A stretch of DNA of 60,987 nt from Gallionellaceae bacterium (lineage in GTDB: Bacteria > Pseudomonadota > Gammaproteobacteria > Burkholderiales > Gallionellaceae), in contig JAUQWW010000059.1 in NCBI GenBank assembly GCA_030834965.1, positions 1 through 60,987 on the forward strand, given 5' to 3'. Positions 33,451 through 42,476 of this stretch are shown piece by piece (position 1 is the first letter of the stretch; the number at the start of each line of letters is the position of its first letter). Under the pieces are notes generated by a model that was not told the origin of the DNA, ran no database searches, and was given only the letters and a program-made list of their open reading frames with translations. The translations under genes and the position numbers were made by a program.

Positions 33451-34338
33451 ATGAACAGTTTTTCTTTCCCCGAATATTTGCACATTCCCAGAGACATGTT
33501 GCATGTTGTCGTCATACTGGCTCTGGCCTGGTTGCTGATGGGTCTGAGCCGCAAGTTGATCCGCCTGTTCCGCAATTACATGAATTCGCGGGCTGCCTCG
33601 AACGAAGATGTAAAGCGCATCGAGACGTTGGCGCGCGCGTTCAGCTACATCGCCACCGTCGCAATATCGTTGGTGGCAGGCATGCTGGCACTGAGCGAAC
33701 TGGGGATTTCCATCGCACCGATTCTCGGCGCAGCCGGCGTGGTCGGCATCGCGGTCGGCTTTGGTGCGCAAAGCCTGATCAAGGACTATTTCAACGGCTT
33801 CTTTCTGTTGCTGGAAAACCAGATTCGCCAGGGCGATGTGGTCGAGGTGGGCGGGAAGGGGGGCCTGGTGGAAGAGGTCACCCTGCGTTACGTCCGCCTG
33901 CGCGATTACGAGGGCAGCGTCCACTATATTCCGAATGGGCTGATTGATACTGTTACCAACAGGTCCCGTGGCTACGCTTATGCGGTGGTTGACGTGGGCA
34001 TCGCTTACCGTGAAAGCATTGAGGAAGTATTCGATGTCATGCGTGAAGTGGGTGCGCAGATGCGCGCCAGCGAGGCGTTCTCCGCCAAGATACTCGATGA
34101 CATCGATATCGCCGGGGTGGAAAATTGGGCGGATTCGGCGGTCACACTGCGCTGCCGTTTCAAGACCGCCGCGCTGGAACAATGGGGCGTGCGCCGCGAG
34201 TTCCTGAGGCGCCTGAAGGATGCGTTCGATGCGCGCGGCATCGAGATTCCCTACCCGCACTTGACGCTCTATGCAGGGCAGGACAAGCAAGGCCATGCGC
34301 CCGCATTTCGTTTGGCCAAGCCGGAAGATATCAGGTAA
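33451..34338 (+). CDS. MscS family mechanosensitive channel
   Basis: The 295-residue protein has three membrane helices. The pore-lining TM3 is visible as GAAGVVGIAVGFGAQSLIKDYFNGFF (from about residue 93), with the alternating Gly/Ala pattern of MscS. A beta domain with GDVVEVGGKGGLVEEVTLRYVRLRDYEGSVHYIPN follows (split over about 125-160), then the C-terminal alpha/beta domain. Such channels open under membrane tension and release solutes on hypo-osmotic shock. Its place after a sucrose operon fits release of sucrose or ions (inference). Confidence 0.92.
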   Translation: MNSFSFPEYLHIPRDMLHVVVILALAWLLMGLSRKLIRLFRNYMNSRAASNEDVKRIETLARAFSYIATVAISLVAGMLALSELGISIAPILGAAGVVGIAVGFGAQSLIKDYFNGFFLLLENQIRQGDVVEVGGKGGLVEEVTLRYVRLRDYEGSVHYIPNGLIDTVTNRSRGYAYAVVDVGIAYRESIEEVFDVMREVGAQMRASEAFSAKILDDIDIAGVENWADSAVTLRCRFKTAALEQWGVRREFLRRLKDAFDARGIEIPYPHLTLYAGQDKQGHAPAFRLAKPEDIR

Positions 34339-34423
34339 CCGATACTCCAAAGGCTTGGGGGTGTTTTTCCGATGTTACAATTCGCGGCTCACCAATAAAC
34401 AGACATGATAAACAAGGAGGTTT

Positions 34424-35182
34424 ATGGTGCCAAAGAAGATAAGCGTCGGCTTGCTTGGTTACGGCAAGGCAGGCAAAGCGGTTGCAAACATATTGAGCGC
34501 CGACCCGCGTTTCGATCTACGCTGGATCGCTCGTCGCTCAGCGAACGACGAATCTGATGTACATCCGGGAACGAATGTTCCCATCGTTGGGATCGAGCGC
34601 ACGCCATTCCCAGCGCTTTTCGGCCGCGCTCCGATAGATGCGCTGGTGGATTTTTCTTCGCGGGAGAGTATCCATGCTTACGGCGATGAGGCGCGCAAGC
34701 GCGGCATCATGCTGGTCAGCGCTATTTCCGCCTACTCGGAGAGCGATCTGGAATATGCACGCAGTCTGGGGCAGCACACCCGCGTGCTGTGCTCGCCCAA
34801 CATCACGCTCGGCATCAACTTCCTGATCGTGGCAGCCAAACTGTTGCGCAAAATTGCACCATTTGCCGATGTAGAAATACTCGAACAGCACTTCCGGGAG
34901 AAATCGGAAGTCTCCGGCACGGCACGCAAGATTGCCGAAACCCTGGATGTTGAAGGTGAGCGCATCACTTCATTGCGGCTGGGCGGTATCGTCGGCCACC
35001 ACGAAGTGATTTTCGGGTTTCCGCACCAGACCGTGCGTCTCACACATGAGTCGATCAGGCGCGAAGCGTTCGGCACCGGAGCCGCCTTCGCGCTATCCCA
35101 GTTGGCCGCCTGCGGCATGGGCTTTTACACCTTTGACGACCTGCTGCTGCGCATCATGCGCGCCGAATTGTCGGGCGGATAG
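34424..35182 (+). CDS. DapB-like dihydrodipicolinate reductase family protein
   Basis: The 252-residue protein begins with a Rossmann NAD(P)-binding motif GLLGYGKAGKAVANIL (residues 9-24). It has VDFSSRES near 73 and the DapB-type C-terminal region EQHFREKSEVSGTA near 158. Compared with DapB (E-A-H-H-R-H-K-x-D-x-P-S-G-T-A), the catalytic His and Lys are kept, but the second and third histidines are replaced and the DAPSGTA loop is one residue shorter. It may be a paralogue with a different substrate. The true lysine-pathway DapB may lie elsewhere. A GTG or ATG start with an AGGAGG site upstream is clear. Confidence 0.72.
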   Translation: MVPKKISVGLLGYGKAGKAVANILSADPRFDLRWIARRSANDESDVHPGTNVPIVGIERTPFPALFGRAPIDALVDFSSRESIHAYGDEARKRGIMLVSAISAYSESDLEYARSLGQHTRVLCSPNITLGINFLIVAAKLLRKIAPFADVEILEQHFREKSEVSGTARKIAETLDVEGERITSLRLGGIVGHHEVIFGFPHQTVRLTHESIRREAFGTGAAFALSQLAACGMGFYTFDDLLLRIMRAELSGG

Positions 35183-35233
35183 TCGGGCCATCTCTATGCA
35201 CCCCCTGAAGACCACCGTCACCATTACTACAGT

Positions 35234-35737
35234 ATGATTGAACTCGCCCTTCTCATAATTCTCGTTCTGGCAGTGATCGCAATCATCCGCCCGGGAAAAA
35301 CTCCACCACTGGACAACCCGTTGATTATCGAACGCCCGGGGCAGCATCACATGACGCTGGCGCCGCAGCTCAATCTGGCGCAACCTCTGCTGGAAACAAT
35401 TTCAAAGGAAATCCGGAAGCAGGTGCAGCCGCACGAGAACTGCGCCACACAATGCTTCGAAGTGCGCGACAAACATGCCAGGGCACATGGGCAGGATTTC
35501 TATCTGCTGGCCATTACCCAGCGCAACGGCATGCTGTATTTCCAGGCCATCGCGCCGGACCCGCTGGTGCGTGACGGGGATAGCCACTTCAACACGCTGA
35601 TGGAATTTGCCCATGCCGTGCTGGCTAATATTCCCGCACCGGATGCGTACAATGCGGAAGCAGGCGAGCAAATCGCTGCCGCAGCGAATATTGCCGCACA
35701 ACAGCATCAGGTCGAAATCAAGCGCTTGCTGGGTTAA
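35234..35737 (+). CDS. Small anchored protein of unknown function
   Basis: I do not recognise this 167-residue protein. It has one N-terminal membrane helix (ALLIILVLAVIAII, residues 5-18), a linker rich in proline, and a soluble alpha/beta region with CATQCFEVRDKHARAHGQDFYLL near 70-92 and MEFAHAVLANI near 123. The topology could place the domain on either side of the membrane. It lies 50 bases after the DapB-like gene and 80 bases before the exchanger, so it may be co-transcribed with either. Confidence 0.6.
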   Translation: MIELALLIILVLAVIAIIRPGKTPPLDNPLIIERPGQHHMTLAPQLNLAQPLLETISKEIRKQVQPHENCATQCFEVRDKHARAHGQDFYLLAITQRNGMLYFQAIAPDPLVRDGDSHFNTLMEFAHAVLANIPAPDAYNAEAGEQIAAAANIAAQQHQVEIKRLLG

Positions 35738-35817
35738 ACTTGCGGCAAGCAGGTAATGCCAGCATTCCTGAAACTGCACTCCGTTAAACGAACTACTTGT
35801 TATGGAGTAAAAGCAAT

Positions 35818-36837
35818 ATGCCTCCCAGCGCTGCGATCGTATGGCTTGAACTCATTGCCTGCGCATTTTTCATCGGCATGGCGGGCGCCAGGCTGTGCCG
35901 CTATGCCGACGCTATCGCGGACAAGACCGGTTTATCCGGCAGCTGGATCGGGCTCATCCTGCTCGCGACCGTCACCTCATTGCCTGAACTGGTTACAGGC
36001 ATCAGCTCGCTCACGCTGGCCGATGTGCCGAATATCGCGGTCGGCGACGTGCTCGGCAGCTGCGTGTTCAACCTCGCGATTCTGATCGTGCTGGATTTTC
36101 TGCTGCGCGGCGAATCGGTTTACCGCCGCGCCAGTCAAAGCCATATTCTCTCGGCGGGATTCGGTGTCGTGCTGATTGGCTTCGCCGGGCTCAACGTGCT
36201 GCTCGCCACCAAGACGGCTGCCTTCAATATTGCACATGTCGGTGCTTATACACCGATAATAATCGTGCTCTACCTCGTCGCCATGCGCGCATTGTTTGTG
36301 CATGAGCGCGCACAGGTGCGCGAGTTTGTCGGGCAAATTGCGGATCGCTATCCTGATATTTCGCTGAGAGAAGCCGTCAGCCGTTACAGCATTGCCGCCG
36401 TGTTCGTTATTATTGCCGGATGTTTCCTGCCTTTCGTCGGCGCACAGCTGGCTGAAGTCATGGGCTGGCACAAGACTTTTGTCGGTACGCTGTTTGTTGC
36501 CGGGGTTACTTCTTTGCCGGAGTTTGCAGTCACTGTTGCCGCACTGCGCATAGGTGCACTCGACATGGCGATAGCCAACTTGCTGGGCAGCAACCTGTTC
36601 AACATTTGCATTCTGGCATTTGACGACCTGATCTTCTTCAAAGGCCCGCTGCTTTCACATGTTTCCCCCATGCACGCAGTGTCCGCAGTGTCCGCCGTGG
36701 TCATGAGCGGAATCGTCATCATCGGTCTGGGATACCGTGCGAATTCGCGCCTGTTCCGAACCGTCGGGTGGATCAGCCTGAGCCTGTTCACCTTCTATCT
36801 TTTGAATTCCTACGTGCTCTACCTCCATGGCGAATAA
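35818..36837 (+). CDS. Sodium/calcium exchanger family protein
   Basis: The 339-residue protein has about ten membrane helices with the two inverted alpha repeats of the Na+/Ca2+ exchanger family: LATVTSLPELVTGISSL followed by GDVLGSCVFNL (near residues 46-80), and VAGVTSLPEFAVTVAAL followed by ANLLGSNLFNI (near 231-270). The Glu in each S-x-PE motif binds the cation. It would exchange Ca2+ for Na+ or H+. I chose the ATG at 35818; a TTG at 35797 is possible. Its end overlaps the next P-type ATPase gene by 11 bases, suggesting a joint role in cation efflux. Confidence 0.88.
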   Translation: MPPSAAIVWLELIACAFFIGMAGARLCRYADAIADKTGLSGSWIGLILLATVTSLPELVTGISSLTLADVPNIAVGDVLGSCVFNLAILIVLDFLLRGESVYRRASQSHILSAGFGVVLIGFAGLNVLLATKTAAFNIAHVGAYTPIIIVLYLVAMRALFVHERAQVREFVGQIADRYPDISLREAVSRYSIAAVFVIIAGCFLPFVGAQLAEVMGWHKTFVGTLFVAGVTSLPEFAVTVAALRIGALDMAIANLLGSNLFNICILAFDDLIFFKGPLLSHVSPMHAVSAVSAVVMSGIVIIGLGYRANSRLFRTVGWISLSLFTFYLLNSYVLYLHGE

Positions 36838-39493
36838 GACTCCACAGATTGACAGCACTGGGGAGGCCAGCAACGCTGCACCTCCATGGCATACCCTGCA
36901 CGTGCCGGAGGTGGGCGACAAACTTGCGTCCAGCCTGGATAGTGGTTTGTCGCCGGAAGAATGCAAGCGACGCGCTGCGCATTTCGGCGCGAACGAGCTG
37001 ATTGAAAAGCCGCCGCGCCCGATCTGGCGCATGCTGCTCGACCAGTTCGCCGATTTCATGATTCTGGTATTGATCGCGGCGGCGCTGATCTCCGGCATGA
37101 TCGGTGACATAGAGGACACGCTGGCAATTGTTGTCATTGTGTTGCTCAACGCGCTGATCGGTTTCATTCAGGAGTTTCGTGCCGAACGCGCCATGGCAGC
37201 GCTGAAACAGATGACCGCGGCGAATGCACGGGTCTTGCGCGGGGGCGAACAACTGACCGTGCCGGCGAAAGAAATCGTGCCCGGCGACATCGTGCTGCTG
37301 GAAGCCGGCAATCTGGTGCCTGCCGATTTGCGCCTGATCGAAGCCGCACAATTCAAGGTGGACGAAGCGCTGCTCACCGGCGAGTCCGCCACCGTTGAAA
37401 AACACTCCGCTACGCTGGAAAACCCCGAACTTCCGTTGGCCGACCGCAAGAACATGGCCTACAAGGGCACCATCGCGAGCTACGGCCGCGGTCGCGGCGT
37501 GGCGGTCGCAACCGGCATGGCAACCGAGCTGGGGAAAATCGCTACCCTGCTCGAAAGCAGCGAGGACACCAAGACACCGCTACAAAAACGGCTGGCCAGT
37601 TTCGGGCGGTACTTGGGAATCGTGGTGCTGGTTATTTGCGCCATCATCTTCGTGGTCGGGCTGCTGCGCGGCGAAGCGCCGGTACTGATGTTGCTCACCG
37701 CGATCAGCCTCGCCGTCGCGGCGATTCCTGAAGCATTGCCTGCCGTCGTTACCATCTCGCTGGCGCTGGGCGCGCACAAGATGGTTAAACAGCATGCGCT
37801 TATCCGGCGTTTGCCGGCTGTCGAAACGCTGGGTTCCGTCACCTATATCTGTACCGACAAGACCGGCACCCTCACCCAGAACAAGATGCATGTGGAAGAA
37901 CTCTACGCCGACGACACTGCATCGCGAGAATGGCGCGGCATGGCCGAGAACGAACCATGGGCCAGCCTGTTCACTGCATTGGCGCTGTCCAACGACGCGC
38001 AGCGCAGCCATCACGGCAAGTTCACCGGCGACCCCACAGAAACCGCCTTGTATTCGGTGGCGCTGGAAGCTGGCTACGACAAGGCCACCTTGGAAGCAGG
38101 TGCGCCGCGGTTGCTGGAGGTGCCTTTCGATTCCGAGCGCAAGCGCATGACCACCTTGCACCGCCACCCTTCCGGAATCGTGGCATACACCAAGGACGCG
38201 CCGGAAAGCGTGTTGCCGTTGTGCACGGCGCAGCTCGCCACACAAGGCGAAGTGGCTCTGCCGCGCGACGAAATTCTTGCCCATGCGGAGCGCATGGCGG
38301 CAGAAGGGCTGCGCGTGCTGGCCGTCGCACAGCGCCGCTGGCCAGACTTGCCGCAGGATAAGGATACCCACGCGGTCGAAAACAGCCTGGTTTTCATCGG
38401 CTTGGTCGGCCTGATGGATCCGCCGCGCCACGAAGCAAAAGAGGCCGTCAGGCTGTGCAAATCGGCCGGCATCACGCCGGTGATGATCACCGGCGACCAC
38501 CCTGCCACTGCCCGCGCCATCGCTGCACGTCTGGACATAGGCAACGGCGGCGTGATCACGGGGGCGGAACTGGCACGCTTGAGTGATGAAGAATTCACGC
38601 AGCAGGTTGCACATATTCAGGTGTACGCACGCGTCGATCCGGCACAAAAAATCCGCATCGTCGAGGCGCTGCAGGCACGCGGCGAATTCGTCGCGATGAC
38701 CGGCGATGGCGTGAACGATGCGCCCGCATTGAAACGCGCCGACATCGGCATCGCAATGGGCAAGGGCGGTACCGATGTGGCACGCGAAGCATCGAGCCTG
38801 GTGCTGCTCGATGACAACTTTGCCACCATCGTGCATGCGGTGCGAGAAGGCAGGCGTATCTTCGACAATATCCGCAAGTTCATCAAATACACCATGACCA
38901 GCAATTCCGGCGAAATATGGACGATCTTCCTCGCGCCGTTCCTGGGCTTGCCCATTCCGCTGCTGCCGATACACATTCTGTGGGTCAATCTCGTCACCGA
39001 TGGCCTGCCGGGTTTGGCGCTCGCCGCCGAACCTGCGGAAAAGGGCATCATGACGCGCCCTCCCCGCCCCCCAAAAGAAAGCATCTTTGCTCACGGTATG
39101 TGGCAACACATGCTGTGGGTCGGGCTGACCATGGGTGCCGTATGCCTGTTCGCCCAGGCCTGGGCCATCCATTCCGGCTCCAGCCACTGGCAGACCATGG
39201 TATTCACGGTATTGACGCTGTCGCAAATGGGCCACGTACTGGCGATCCGCTCGGAAAGGTTATCCGTGTTCGAGCAAGGTCTGTTTTCCAACTGGTATCT
39301 GCTGGGTGCGGTAGCCCTTACCTTCCTGCTGCAACTCGCCACCATCTATGTGCCGGCGCTGAATGGAGTCTTCCACACTCAGCCACTCAGCGCGAGTGAG
39401 TTAGGCATATGCCTCGCACTATCGAGCGTGGTTTTTTTCAGCGTGGAGTGCGAGAAATGGCTGGTTCGCCGTGGCGTGCTTTACTCGGTCTGA
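36827..39493 (+). CDS. P2A-type cation (Ca2+) P-type ATPase
   Basis: This 888-residue pump shows TGES (residues 184-187), M4 PEALP (301-305), the phosphorylated Asp344 in [13 protein letters not shown], the TGDGVNDAP hinge near 625, and a C-terminal six-helix domain. PEALP in place of PEGLP is seen in some bacterial Ca2+ or Mn2+ pumps. The ion is inferred, and coupling to a Na+/Ca2+ exchanger gene by an 11-base overlap favours Ca2+. A strong terminator follows. It is the second P2A pump of the window and differs from the one at 793 in M4 and N-terminal sequence. Confidence 0.92.
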   Translation: MANKTPQIDSTGEASNAAPPWHTLHVPEVGDKLASSLDSGLSPEECKRRAAHFGANELIEKPPRPIWRMLLDQFADFMILVLIAAALISGMIGDIEDTLAIVVIVLLNALIGFIQEFRAERAMAALKQMTAANARVLRGGEQLTVPAKEIVPGDIVLLEAGNLVPADLRLIEAAQFKVDEALLTGESATVEKHSATLENPELPLADRKNMAYKGTIASYGRGRGVAVATGMATELGKIATLLESSEDTKTPLQKRLASFGRYLGIVVLVICAIIFVVGLLRGEAPVLMLLTAISLAVAAIPEALPAVVTISLALGAHKMVKQHALIRRLPAVETLGSVTYICTDKTGTLTQNKMHVEELYADDTASREWRGMAENEPWASLFTALALSNDAQRSHHGKFTGDPTETALYSVALEAGYDKATLEAGAPRLLEVPFDSERKRMTTLHRHPSGIVAYTKDAPESVLPLCTAQLATQGEVALPRDEILAHAERMAAEGLRVLAVAQRRWPDLPQDKDTHAVENSLVFIGLVGLMDPPRHEAKEAVRLCKSAGITPVMITGDHPATARAIAARLDIGNGGVITGAELARLSDEEFTQQVAHIQVYARVDPAQKIRIVEALQARGEFVAMTGDGVNDAPALKRADIGIAMGKGGTDVAREASSLVLLDDNFATIVHAVREGRRIFDNIRKFIKYTMTSNSGEIWTIFLAPFLGLPIPLLPIHILWVNLVTDGLPGLALAAEPAEKGIMTRPPRPPKESIFAHGMWQHMLWVGLTMGAVCLFAQAWAIHSGSSHWQTMVFTVLTLSQMGHVLAIRSERLSVFEQGLFSNWYLLGAVALTFLLQLATIYVPALNGVFHTQPLSASELGICLALSSVVFFSVECEKWLVRRGVLYSV

Positions 39494-39535
39494 CGCGCTT
39501 GGTAATTGAAAATGGAATTTCTTAGACAAAAAAAC

Positions 39536-39559
39536 AACAGGGGGCTGGCGCCCCCTGTT
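39536..39559. terminator. Bidirectional intrinsic terminator
   Basis: A ten-pair stem (AACAGGGGGC with GCCCCCTGTT) closes a TGGC loop. On the plus strand it is followed by TTTCATTT, and on the minus strand by TTGTTTTTTTG. It would end transcription of the P2A ATPase from the left and of pbpG from the right. Confidence 0.9.
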
Positions 39560-39580
39560 TCATTTAAAACTCCAACCACA

Positions 39581-40474
39581 TTAACCCTTGCGTGAGCTGC
39601 GCACGCGCGTATAGGCGCTTTCCATCCACTTTTTGATGCGGTTGGCATCACCCACACGCGTCTGCTTCCCTGCAGAATCGAGCAGCACAATCACCACCGG
39701 GCGTTGCCTGATATTGGCCTGCATCACCAGACAGCGCCCTGCCTCATTGATGAAGCCGGTCTTGCTGACGCCGATATTCCAGGATGCGCTCTTCACCAGC
39801 GGATTGGTATTGTTGAAACGCATCGGGCGATGCCCGGAAACGTCGACAATATGGGAAGAGGCGGTCGTGAATTTCTGGATAAGATCATAGCTTTGCGCGG
39901 CCTGCACCATTTTCACCAGATCCTGCGCGGTAGAGACGTTGCCGCTGTTCAGGCCGGATGGGTCAAGGAAGCGGGTGTTTTTCATGCCTAACTCACGTGC
40001 CTTGGCATTCATCTTCGCTACGGCTGCAACGGTACCGCCCGGATAGGTGCGGGCCAGTGCAGCGGCTGCACGGTTCTCCGACGACATCAGCGCCAGCTTG
40101 AGCAATTCGCCGCGCGACAGCGCCATGCCGGGGCTCATGCGCGAGTGCGTTCCCTTGAGCATATCCATGTCTTGCACGCTGATGCTGATTTCTTCGTCCA
40201 GCGGCAACTGTGCGTCCAGCACGATCATCGCGGTCATCAGCTTGGTGATGGAGGCAATCGGCGCTATGGTGTCCGCATTTTTCGCATAAAGCACGCGCGA
40301 TCCCTGCTCGTCATATATCAGCGCAATCGCCGAGCGCAGCTTGGGTGATGCAGTCCGCTTCAGCACCGTGCTGGTCAGTTCGTCGTCCTGGATCAGCCTG
40401 ATCGCCTCGTTCTCAGCCGCCTGTGCGCTCAGCACATGGCCCAACAACAGGAACATTAGAAGTATTTTGCGCAT
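39581..40474 (-). CDS. pbpG: D-alanyl-D-alanine endopeptidase PBP7
   Basis: The 297-residue protein has a Sec signal peptide (1-20, ending SAQA) and the penicillin-binding triads: Ser75-x-x-Lys78 in SITK, Ser132-x-Asn134 in SEN, and KTG in SKTGFIN near residue 236. This is the S11 peptidase family of PbpG/PBP7, which cleaves peptide cross-links in peptidoglycan. It should act in the periplasm. It lies alone between convergent and same-strand neighbours and ends at the bidirectional terminator. Confidence 0.92.
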   Translation of the reverse strand: MRKILLMFLLLGHVLSAQAAENEAIRLIQDDELTSTVLKRTASPKLRSAIALIYDEQGSRVLYAKNADTIAPIASITKLMTAMIVLDAQLPLDEEISISVQDMDMLKGTHSRMSPGMALSRGELLKLALMSSENRAAAALARTYPGGTVAAVAKMNAKARELGMKNTRFLDPSGLNSGNVSTAQDLVKMVQAAQSYDLIQKFTTASSHIVDVSGHRPMRFNNTNPLVKSASWNIGVSKTGFINEAGRCLVMQANIRQRPVVIVLLDSAGKQTRVGDANRIKKWMESAYTRVRSSRKG

Positions 40475-40571
40475 ACCTTCTCTCGGGCAAATTTTATGGA
40501 TGGAAAGCTGCCGGAAAGGATACCGAAAAATTTGGATAAATCAAGCAAATCCAGACGGATGGTACGACAAG

Positions 40572-42350
40572 TTAAACTTCTTCCTGTTGTTGCAGTGCCC
40601 ACATCTGCGCATACACCCCTTGTTGCGCCAGCAATTCGCGGTGCGAGCCGCGCTCAATGATGCGCCCTTTATCCATCACCAGTATCTGTTGCGCATCCAC
40701 GATGGTGGACAAACGGTGTGCGATGATCAGCGTGGTGCGATTGCGTGCCACATTATGCAGCTCATCCTGGATTGCCTTCTCATGCTTGGAATCCAGCGCG
40801 GAAGTAGCCTCATCGAAAATCATGATGGATGGATTCTTAAGGATGGCGCGTGCAATGGCTACGCGCTGCTTTTCGCCACCCGACAGTTTCAGGCCGCGTT
40901 CGCCAACCACAGTATCGTAACCATGCGGCAGTGATTCGACAAAAACGTGGATATGTGCCGACTGCGCCGCCTGCAGCACTTCCTCGCGCGTGGCATCGGG
41001 GCGGCCATAGGCGATGTTGTAATAGATACTGTCGTTGAAAAGCACGGTATCCTGCGGCACGATGCCTATCGTTGCACGCAAGCTGGCCTGTGTTACTTTG
41101 CGGATGTCCTGGCCGTCTATCAGGATGCGGCCGGCAGTCACATCGTAGAAGCGGAACAACAAGCGCGACAAGGTGGATTTGCCCGCGCCGCTCGCCCCCA
41201 CGACGGCAACCGTATGCCCGGCCGGAATATCAAAGCTGACGTCGAACAGAATCTCCCGCTCTGGATCGTAGGCAAAGCATACGTTCTCAAAGCGCACAGC
41301 CGCCTGCTCTACTTTCAGTGGCACCGCATCCGGCGCATCTTCAATTTCGCGGCTTTCACCGAGCAGGCGGAACATTTTTTCCATGTCTGCCAGCGAGTGT
41401 TTGATTTCGCGATAGACGAAGCCGAGGAAATGCAGCGGCATGTATAGCTGCAACATGAATACGTTGACCAGCACGAGGTCGCCCACCGTCATCGTGCCCT
41501 TGACCACGCCGTCCGCCGCCAGCAGCATCAGTGCCGTAACGCCTATGGCGATGATAATGCTCTGCCCGGCGGTCAATGCAGCCAGAGAAGTCTGGTTACG
41601 CACCGCTGCAACTTCCCACGTATCCAGGTGCTCGTCGTAGCGGCGTGCCTCATAACGTTCGTTGCCAAAATATTTCACCGTCTCATAATTGAGCAGGCTG
41701 TCTATGGCGCGCGTATTGGCCTTGGAATCCATGTCATTCATGGTGCGGCGGAATACCATGCGCCACTCGGTGATAAACAGGGTAAATACGATATACACCA
41801 CCAGGGTGGCAAAGGTGATGGCAGCGAACCACGGGTCGTATTTGCTGAACAGGATGGCGGCCACCAGGCATATTTCCAGCAGCGTGGGCAGAATATTGAA
41901 CAGCATGAAGTTGAACAGAAAGCTGATGCCCCGGGTACCACGCTCAATGTCGCGCGAGACGCCGCCGGTCTGCCGCTCCAGATGAAAGCGCAGACTCAGG
42001 TCGTGCAGGTGGGCAAACACCTTGAGCGCCACGCGCCGAATGGTGCGTTGTGTGACCTTGGCAAATATCGCATCGCGCAATTCGCCGAACAACGTGCTGA
42101 ACAGCCGCAACAGTCCATAGGCGACCACGAGAAACACCGGCACCAGCAGCATCGCCTTGGGCTTGTTCATCGCATCGATGATTTCCTTAAGCACCAATGG
42201 CACCGCCACATTGGCCAGCTTCGACAGCACCAACAGCGTCAATGCAATGGCAAGTCGCCCCTTGAATTCCAGCAGATAAGGCGACAGGATGCGTATCGCA
42301 TTCCATTCAAGACGGGGTGTGGATTCGGATGCAGCGGAATAATGGCGCAT
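40572..42350 (-). CDS. Atm1-like ABC exporter (permease-ATPase fusion)
   Basis: The 592-residue half-transporter has six membrane helices (about 30-320) and an ATPase domain (about 340-590) with Walker A VGASGAGKST, signature LSGGEKQRVAIARAIL and Walker B IMIFDEATSALD. The permease resembles the Atm1/heavy-metal-tolerance group, seen in YEYLSLRFHLERQTGGVSRDIERG-like loops (here HDLSLRFHLERQTGG near residue 118) and LNYETVKYFGNE near 215. Such exporters are linked to iron-sulfur precursors, glutathione conjugates or metals. The cargo here is unknown. It functions as a homodimer. Confidence 0.88.
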   Translation of the reverse strand: MRHYSAASESTPRLEWNAIRILSPYLLEFKGRLAIALTLLVLSKLANVAVPLVLKEIIDAMNKPKAMLLVPVFLVVAYGLLRLFSTLFGELRDAIFAKVTQRTIRRVALKVFAHLHDLSLRFHLERQTGGVSRDIERGTRGISFLFNFMLFNILPTLLEICLVAAILFSKYDPWFAAITFATLVVYIVFTLFITEWRMVFRRTMNDMDSKANTRAIDSLLNYETVKYFGNERYEARRYDEHLDTWEVAAVRNQTSLAALTAGQSIIIAIGVTALMLLAADGVVKGTMTVGDLVLVNVFMLQLYMPLHFLGFVYREIKHSLADMEKMFRLLGESREIEDAPDAVPLKVEQAAVRFENVCFAYDPEREILFDVSFDIPAGHTVAVVGASGAGKSTLSRLLFRFYDVTAGRILIDGQDIRKVTQASLRATIGIVPQDTVLFNDSIYYNIAYGRPDATREEVLQAAQSAHIHVFVESLPHGYDTVVGERGLKLSGGEKQRVAIARAILKNPSIMIFDEATSALDSKHEKAIQDELHNVARNRTTLIIAHRLSTIVDAQQILVMDKGRIIERGSHRELLAQQGVYAQMWALQQQEEV

Positions 42351-42476
42351 ATATGCTAGACGGGATTAACGATACGCATTATAGCTGTGCCCTGCTTGCC
42401 ATAGGCCTCGCGCTGTTTTTGCAGCCCACGAGTATTGGTACAAGCGCATGCCAGATCAGTGCAGTAACTTCGCTGC

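Noticed and set aside
37580-39235. 551-codon minus-strand frame in the second P2A ATPase
   Set aside because: It is antisense to catalytic motifs such as DKTGTLT and TGDGVNDAP, and shows shadow composition.
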